A stretch of 64,000 nucleotides of DNA from NCBI RefSeq assembly GCF_014138625.1, contig NZ_JACJHY010000003.1, positions 62,001-126,000 of the forward strand, given 5' to 3'. The notes under the pieces are model-generated. The model had not been told where the DNA came from, made no database searches, and worked only from the letters and a program-made list of their open reading frames with translations. This document shows, piece by piece, positions 59,956 through 64,000 of this stretch. This stretch comes from Aminobacter ciceronei (GTDB lineage Bacteria; Pseudomonadota; Alphaproteobacteria; Rhizobiales; Rhizobiaceae). Position numbers and translations under genes: made by a program. Positions within the stretch are counted from its first letter, which is position 1. The number at the start of each line of letters is the position of its first letter.

Positions 59956-60570
59956 CTACCGCGTCCGCGAAAACGCCAGCCAGACGCCGCCGCCGACAAG
60001 GAACGTGCCCGAGATGCGGGTCATCAGCTTGAGGCGTTTGGCCGACAGGAACTTGCCGGCGCGGCCTGCGGCAATCGCGTAGGCCGAATCCGACATCGCC
60101 GCGAAGACCATCGCTGTGACGCCCATGATGACGATCTGTTGGGCGTAGTTGGCGCTCGGGTCGATGAACTGCGGGATGAAGGCGCCGAAGAAGATCAACG
60201 TCTTGGGGTTGCTGATCGCAACCAGGAAGCCCTGCAGGAAAAAGCCGCCGCGCGGCCGCCTGGGCGTGCCGTCGGCGGCGAGCTCGCCTCCCGAGCGGAA
60301 CATCTGAATGCCGAGCCAGATCAGATAGGCGGCGCCCAAAAGCCGGACCCATTCGAACCAGTGCCCCATCGCCTCGATCATCTGGTTGAGGCCGATGCCG
60401 ACGATGGCGATCATCATGGCGACGCCGATCTGCGTGCCGGCGGCGTTGGCGAGGCCGGCGCGCGTGCCATGCCTGATGCTGGACGCGATGATCAGCGTGA
60501 CCGTCGGCCCCGGTATCAGCACGATGACGATGCAGGCGACGACATAGGCGGCGTAGAGTTCAAGCGACAT
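59956..60570 (-). CDS. LysE/RhtB-family exporter
   Basis: Inner-membrane exporter of 204 residues, about six spans, starting MSLELYAAYVVACIVIVLIPGPTVTLIIASS, with FLVAISNPKTLIFFGAFIPQF near residue 115. GGAGG is 8 bases before the ATG at 60570. It lies downstream of ribokinase on the same strand, but the substrate is unknown. Second LysE protein in the window; the other is at 13473. Confidence 0.88.
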   Translation of the reverse strand: MSLELYAAYVVACIVIVLIPGPTVTLIIASSIRHGTRAGLANAAGTQIGVAMMIAIVGIGLNQMIEAMGHWFEWVRLLGAAYLIWLGIQMFRSGGELAADGTPRRPRGGFFLQGFLVAISNPKTLIFFGAFIPQFIDPSANYAQQIVIMGVTAMVFAAMSDSAYAIAAGRAGKFLSAKRLKLMTRISGTFLVGGGVWLAFSRTR

Positions 60571-60637
60571 GTTCCATTCCTCCGGCGGTCGACCGACACT
60601 AAGCACGCGAAGTTTTTGCGTGTCTAGTGGGCGGAAC

Positions 60638-61537
60638 TCAACCCATGAGTGCTGTGTCCACCTCGGCGGCCAGCGGGATCGCCGGCTGGGCGCCTGGCTT
60701 CAGGCAAGCGAGCGATCCGGCGGCGGCGGCGCGGCGGAGCGCGTCCTTGAGGTCGAGTCCCGCGGACAGGCCGGCAGCGAGATAACCGCAGAAGGTGTCG
60801 CCGGCACCGACGGTGTCGACAGGGGTAATCTTTAGCGCCTCGACATGGATGAGCTCGTCGCCTCTTGCCGCCAGGACACCATCCCCGCCGAGCGTGACGA
60901 TGACAGTGGCGCCGGTGCTCCGGGCGAATTCGCCCATCCGCTCCGGCCGTTCGCCCGCGGGCAGCGAAAGCGCCTCGGCGTAGAGGTCGAATTCGGTTTC
61001 ATTGGCTATGACATAGTCGGCCTTGCCGACGAAGCTTGCCGCCTCGGCGCGGAAGGGGGCGGTGTTCAGTATGGTCACGGCGCCGGCACTGCGTGCCGCC
61101 TCAAGCGCCGCGTCGACGGTCGCAAGCGGGATCTCGTGCTGCAGGAGCACGATGTCGCCCTTCTTGAACTGTGCCTTGGCGAGATCGCCCGGCACCACCG
61201 AACCGTTGGCCCCCGGCACCACCGCGATCATGTTCTCGCCGTCACCGCCGACAAGGATCAATGCGATGCCTGTGGCGGCCTGGATCTCGGCCACGCCGGA
61301 AAGGTCGACGCCGCCGCTTTTGAGGAAGGCGACGGCCTCGCCGGCGAAGGCATCCTTGCCGACCGCGCCGACCATGCGCACCTCAGCGCCCGCGCGTGCG
61401 GCGGCAAGCGCCTGGTTGGCGCCCTTGCCACCGGGCGCCGACTTGAAGTCGCCGCCGGGTACGGTCTCGCCCGGGCCGGGCAGGCGGCCGACGGTTGCGA
61501 TGAGGTCGAGGTTGATGGATCCGACAACGGTGATCAC
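60638..61537 (-). CDS. rbsK: Ribokinase
   Basis: Phosphorylates ribose to ribose 5-phosphate; PfkB family, 299 residues. The N-terminal signature is GSINLDLIATVGRLPGPGET with APGGKGANQALAAARAG (near 34-50), and the C-terminal active site is TPVDTVGAGDTFCGYLAAG (catalytic Asp in GAGD, near 252). No rbs transporter is adjacent; with the nearby nucleoside hydrolase it would form a nucleoside-salvage route into the pentose phosphate pathway. Confidence 0.93.
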   Translation of the reverse strand: MITVVGSINLDLIATVGRLPGPGETVPGGDFKSAPGGKGANQALAAARAGAEVRMVGAVGKDAFAGEAVAFLKSGGVDLSGVAEIQAATGIALILVGGDGENMIAVVPGANGSVVPGDLAKAQFKKGDIVLLQHEIPLATVDAALEAARSAGAVTILNTAPFRAEAASFVGKADYVIANETEFDLYAEALSLPAGERPERMGEFARSTGATVIVTLGGDGVLAARGDELIHVEALKITPVDTVGAGDTFCGYLAAGLSAGLDLKDALRRAAAAGSLACLKPGAQPAIPLAAEVDTALMG

Positions 61538-61603
61538 GGCAGTCTCCTGAAAAGTCAGCCGGAAACTACATTGTGTCGCGGTCGCTTGCCAGATGGTGCC
61601 TGG

Positions 61604-62071
61604 TCATTCGCAGCGGAAGACGACCTGGGCCTGGTAGGTGCCGGCCGGGAATATGCCGGTCGACTTGGTGGCTGTCAGGTTCACCGGGATGATCCTGGTT
61701 CCGTTTGACACCCGCGTGATCGTGCTGCCGCCATAAGTCACACTATCCACCGTGTAGGTGGAGGCGAAGGTCACGTTGGCATCGCCGCCGCTTGGCGCCG
61801 AGAGGAAGTTGACCGGGGCGGGTGCCGACAGGCCATAGCAGTCGAGCAGGTTCAGGATCGAGCACAATAGCGAGCTGGTTGTCACTGTCACCGAGGCGGC
61901 CGAGCCCCCGGCCTGGCTGGAGCCGAAGACATTGATCGTCGGATTGGGCGACAGCGTGCCCGTTGTCTGGACGTTGATGGTGCAGGTGCCGATGATCGCC
62001 GCCTGCGCAGGCGCAGCGGTGAGCCAGAGGCTCAAGATCCCCAGGACAGAAGCGCCGGCGCGCATGTTCAC
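61604..62071 (-). CDS. Secreted pilin-like protein, second subunit type
   Basis: A 155-residue exported protein with a signal peptide MNMRAGASVLGILSLWLTAAPAQA. The mature part starts AIIGTCTINVQTTGTLSPNP, is rich in Ser/Thr/Val strands and ends FPAGTYQAQVVFRCE. A Cys near the start and one in the final strand, plus the AGxYxAxVxxxC end, match the protein at 62956, so the two are probably paralogues of a spore-coat-U/Csu-like fimbrial type. The start overlaps the preceding gene by 4 bases. Function inferred only. Confidence 0.65.
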   Translation of the reverse strand: MNMRAGASVLGILSLWLTAAPAQAAIIGTCTINVQTTGTLSPNPTINVFGSSQAGGSAASVTVTTSSLLCSILNLLDCYGLSAPAPVNFLSAPSGGDANVTFASTYTVDSVTYGGSTITRVSNGTRIIPVNLTATKSTGIFPAGTYQAQVVFRCE

Positions 62072-62565
62072 TGCCCCGTCTGTTTTGGTGGCGGCGTCTT
62101 GCCATCGGTCCAGCCGCTGTCTGCCCAGCCCGCCTTGGAATGCTGCACCGAGCCGGTGACATCGCCTCCGCCGGGTGCACCCAGCCCCATCTTGAGCAGC
62201 TTCAGCTCCATCTGCAGCCGCGCCACTTCGAGCTCATAAAGTTTGGAGCAGTCGAGCCGTTTCGGCGTGCGCCCGATCGGGATGACGACGCGGCCATAAG
62301 TGGCGATGTCGTTGTTCTCGCGGTTGTTGCCCTGGATCACGCCGACATCGAGATAGGCGCCGCTGCCCGATACGGCCGAACGGCAGGTCGTGCCATCCGC
62401 GGCGCGCACCTCGTCCTGGCCTTGCGGCAATGTCACGCCCGGCAAGGAGAAGCCGCTCTGGTTCTGGTTGAGATTGTAGACGTCCTCTGCCCAGGACGCG
62501 CAAGGCGTCAATGCGGCGAGGCTCGTGAGCGTCAGAAACGCCGCTGTCCGAGGAATTTTCCGCAT
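62068..62565 (-). CDS. Exported protein of unknown family in pilin-like cluster
   Basis: A 165-residue protein with a signal peptide ending CASWAEDV (near 26). Central segment: TTCRSAVSGSGAYLDVGVIQ, then YGRVVIPIGRTPKRLDCSKL and a helix YELEVARLQMELKLLKMG, ending in a Gly/Pro/Lys tail. Two cysteines (TTCRS, LDCSK) may pair. I do not recognise the family. It sits between the chaperone-like and second subunit genes with overlapping ends, so it likely belongs to the same secreted assembly, perhaps as an anchor or outer-membrane-linked factor. Confidence 0.6.
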   Translation of the reverse strand: MRKIPRTAAFLTLTSLAALTPCASWAEDVYNLNQNQSGFSLPGVTLPQGQDEVRAADGTTCRSAVSGSGAYLDVGVIQGNNRENNDIATYGRVVIPIGRTPKRLDCSKLYELEVARLQMELKLLKMGLGAPGGGDVTGSVQHSKAGWADSGWTDGKTPPPKQTGQ

Positions 62566-62921
62566 ATTTGAGCCTTGATCTGCGTCTGTTCATTTGGAAA
62601 TGGCACGCTTTCCGTACATATACGCACTTTACGCTCATTGTTGCCGTCGAACGGCACGACCACGAGGACCGGTCGTGACGCCTCTGCCCCCAGCATGAAA
62701 CTGTCGGGCGCTATCTTGGCGTCGACCGGCTGGAAGTTCTGGTCGTAGACCCGGACATCGATCCGGATCTTCTTGTTGTAGGGGTTGGATGGAAACACCC
62801 GCACAGCGAAGGCATCGGTGAAACTCGTCACTTCGCCGCGCATCGGCGACATAGACTGTGCGGACGCGGGGCTGGCCGCCAGACCCATTCCGAGAAATGG
62901 AATTGCCAGACTGCGTAACAT
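62532..62921 (-). CDS. Short pilus-chaperone-like exported protein
   Basis: A 129-residue exported protein with a signal peptide ending SPASA (near 20). The mature part, MRGEVTSFTDAFAVRVFPSNPYNKKIRIDVRVYDQNFQPVDAKIAP..LVVVPFDGNNERKVRICTES, resembles the first immunoglobulin-like domain of PapD-type chaperones (NP motif, paired strands, PF-G-ERKVRIC). The second domain is missing, about half the usual length. GGAGAG precedes the ATG at 62921. It overlaps the next gene by 34 bases. Confidence 0.6.
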   Translation of the reverse strand: MLRSLAIPFLGMGLAASPASAQSMSPMRGEVTSFTDAFAVRVFPSNPYNKKIRIDVRVYDQNFQPVDAKIAPDSFMLGAEASRPVLVVVPFDGNNERKVRICTESVPFPNEQTQIKAQICGKFLGQRRF

Positions 62922-62955
62922 CAAGCTCTCCCTGTCTTTCCTGTCTGCGCAGGCG

Positions 62956-63429
62956 TTACTGGCATGTGACCGTGACGGTGGCCGAATAGTTGCCGGCGGC
63001 GAAGATGTCGGAGCCGGTCTTGGTGCCGGTGAGGTGGACGGTGACGGTGTCGACGCCGGGCGTCGACAGGTTGGAGGAGGCCCCTGTTTCCGCAACCGTA
63101 TGGGCACCTGCCACCGAATAGGTCGGCGCCCAGGTGATCGGGGTGACATCGGCCGGCGGCACGGTGATTGCAGTTGGCGCGCCAATGCTGATCGCGACAT
63201 TGCCCGTTGTGGTGGCCGTGATAGTGCCGGCCACGCCGCCGGCATTGTGCGAGCTCAACGATTGCAGGTCTGGGCTCACCGTCATCGTGCCGCTGCCGTT
63301 GGTGACGACCAGCGTGCAGATTGCCGCGACAGTGCCGTTGAAGGTGACGTTGCCGGTGGCCGCGAGCGCCGGCTGGGCAATAGAGCAAGCCGCTACGGCA
63401 AGACCTGCAGTGAGAATGCAGTATTTCAT
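62956..63429 (-). CDS. Secreted pilin-like protein, first subunit type
   Basis: A 157-residue exported protein with a signal peptide MKYCILTAGLAVAACSIAQPALA. The mature part starts ATGNVTFNGTVAAICTLVVTNG, is almost all Gly/Ser/Thr/Val/Ala beta-strand text, and ends FAAGNYSATVTVTCQ. Two cysteines at the ends of the domain, as in Csu/spore-coat-U and fimbrial subunits, suggest a disulfide-closed Ig-like fold. GGAG is 7 bases before the ATG at 63429. First gene of the four-gene cluster, probably the main subunit. Confidence 0.68.
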   Translation of the reverse strand: MKYCILTAGLAVAACSIAQPALAATGNVTFNGTVAAICTLVVTNGSGTMTVSPDLQSLSSHNAGGVAGTITATTTGNVAISIGAPTAITVPPADVTPITWAPTYSVAGAHTVAETGASSNLSTPGVDTVTVHLTGTKTGSDIFAAGNYSATVTVTCQ

Positions 63430-64000
63430 TCTGCTCTCCGGGACCGCAAAAAAATGCATCTGTCCTGGAGGCGACGGTGATCCAGTATGGTTAATTTGAT
63501 ATTAACGCCAAACTCTGACCAAAAGTTCGTTTGTATGCATATAATTTATTCTGCATGAATTCGAGATTTTCGACACGGCGTCAATCTCGTTTGCTGTGTT
63601 GAATTAAAGTATATTTTATAAATTGTTTTGTCGCAGCAAATTATTTGCTCGAATTGAGCGGCCATCCCGTCAAGTATCTGTGCGTTACGATTGAACCAGC
63701 CGTGAGGTGAGTATGGTCCACAGCAGCAAGAATATGCTCATCGACTAAGCATGGCGAGACTTTGCCGCAGTCTCTTTCAAACAATATGATCGATGGCTGA
63801 TATAATCTCGCCATGGCGCGCAGCACAAGCATACGAGCTTATGCGGCGTCAGGCCCGCAGTTGACCCAACAGCAGCGGGCGCGAGTTAGCCAAGCTCAAC
63901 CAACCAATGAAGATTGGCGAACCAGCTGATTAGATTGAGCTTGAAAAGCGTCGCCTGGAACTCGATACCTTCAAGGAGCCAAGACGAGAACACGATTTCG
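63430..64000. other. AT-rich region without a supportable gene
   Basis: These 571 bases are much richer in A/T than the rest, especially 63485-63660 (runs such as GTATATTTTATAAATTG). A perfect palindrome AGCAAATTATTTGCT is at 63635-63649. Short frames exist on both strands but none has a ribosome binding site or recognisable product. Near 63930-64000 one frame reads IELEKRRLELDTFKEPRREH after an in-frame stop, perhaps the edge of a decayed or neighbouring gene. The stretch probably holds the promoter of the pilin-like cluster. Confidence 0.5.

Noticed and set aside
63641-63832. 63-codon minus-strand frame in the final AT-rich region
   Set aside because: No ribosome binding site, no recognisable product, low-GC text likely to give chance frames.

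Overview
The window is a high-GC chromosomal segment of an alphaproteobacterium of the order Rhizobiales, most likely Mesorhizobium or a close Phyllobacteriaceae relative. This rests on gene content and order: a rhizobial sit operon with a Fur/Mur regulator, NrnC-type nanoRNase, OlsB, cysG-DUF2849-cysI-cysH-DUF934, and lptC-lptA-lptB-rpoN-hpf-ptsN. Rhizobial-style palindromic intergenic repeats, EcfG-type (GGAAC-N16-CGTT) promoters and a ROSE-like leader before hsp20 agree. No rRNA, tRNA, CRISPR array, prophage or intact insertion sequence was seen. Genus assignment is inference from memory of these families.

Layout. 1-2.4 kb: Mn/Fe transporter sitAB (sitB cut by the window edge), divergent from a Fur/Mur regulator, with a perfect Mur-type palindrome between them. 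2.5-4 kb: 6-phosphogluconate dehydrogenase. 4.1-12.9 kb: a LacI regulator divergent from a seven-gene sugar-uptake and oxidation operon, with two identical operators flanking the intergenic region. 13-14.1 kb: Zur and a LysE exporter. 14.1-17.1 kb: polA. 17.3-19.6 kb: GNAT, then HxlR divergent from GST, a frameshifted NTF2/lumazine-binding-like gene and a tautomerase. 19.7-19.9 kb: a candidate small RNA with C-rich hairpin loops. 20-22.1 kb: M20 dipeptidase and nrnC, whose ribosome binding site lies inside a strong hairpin. 22.2-23.5 kb: four small genes, the first with an EcfG promoter. 23.7-25.9 kb: a class A penicillin-binding protein. 26-27.8 kb: a patch of unrecognised, partly decayed genes. 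28-31.4 kb: outer-membrane protein, CPA2 antiporter and an EcfG-controlled host-attachment family protein.

31.5-36.5 kb is the assimilatory sulfate and siroheme operon, preceded by a perfect 19-bp palindrome. 37-40.2 kb: grpE, a TRIC/UPF0126 protein, a type II NADH dehydrogenase and a small membrane protein. 40.2-48.1 kb is read mostly on the minus strand: SRPBCC and YjbR proteins, olsB, a hybrid histidine kinase, an SH3-like protein, lspA and two RNA methyltransferase-like genes. 48.2-51.5 kb: a YafY/WYL regulator, VOC and EVE proteins, an ornithine cyclodeaminase relative, LapA-domain protein and ihfB. 51.5-58 kb: sppA and the lpt-rpoN-hpf-ptsN block. 58-61.5 kb: hsp20-DUF1150, nucleoside hydrolase, LysE exporter and ribokinase. 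61.6-63.4 kb: a four-gene cluster of secreted proteins with two pilin-like subunits and a short chaperone-like protein but no usher. The last 570 bases are AT-rich and hold no gene I can support.

Themes: metal homeostasis (two Fur-family regulators), sugar and nucleoside catabolism, sulfur assimilation, envelope biogenesis, and stress circuits read from promoter motifs. The most promising undescribed items are the C-rich-loop small RNA candidate, the usherless pilin-like cluster, the nrnC leader hairpin, and the unassigned substrate of the LacI-controlled operon.
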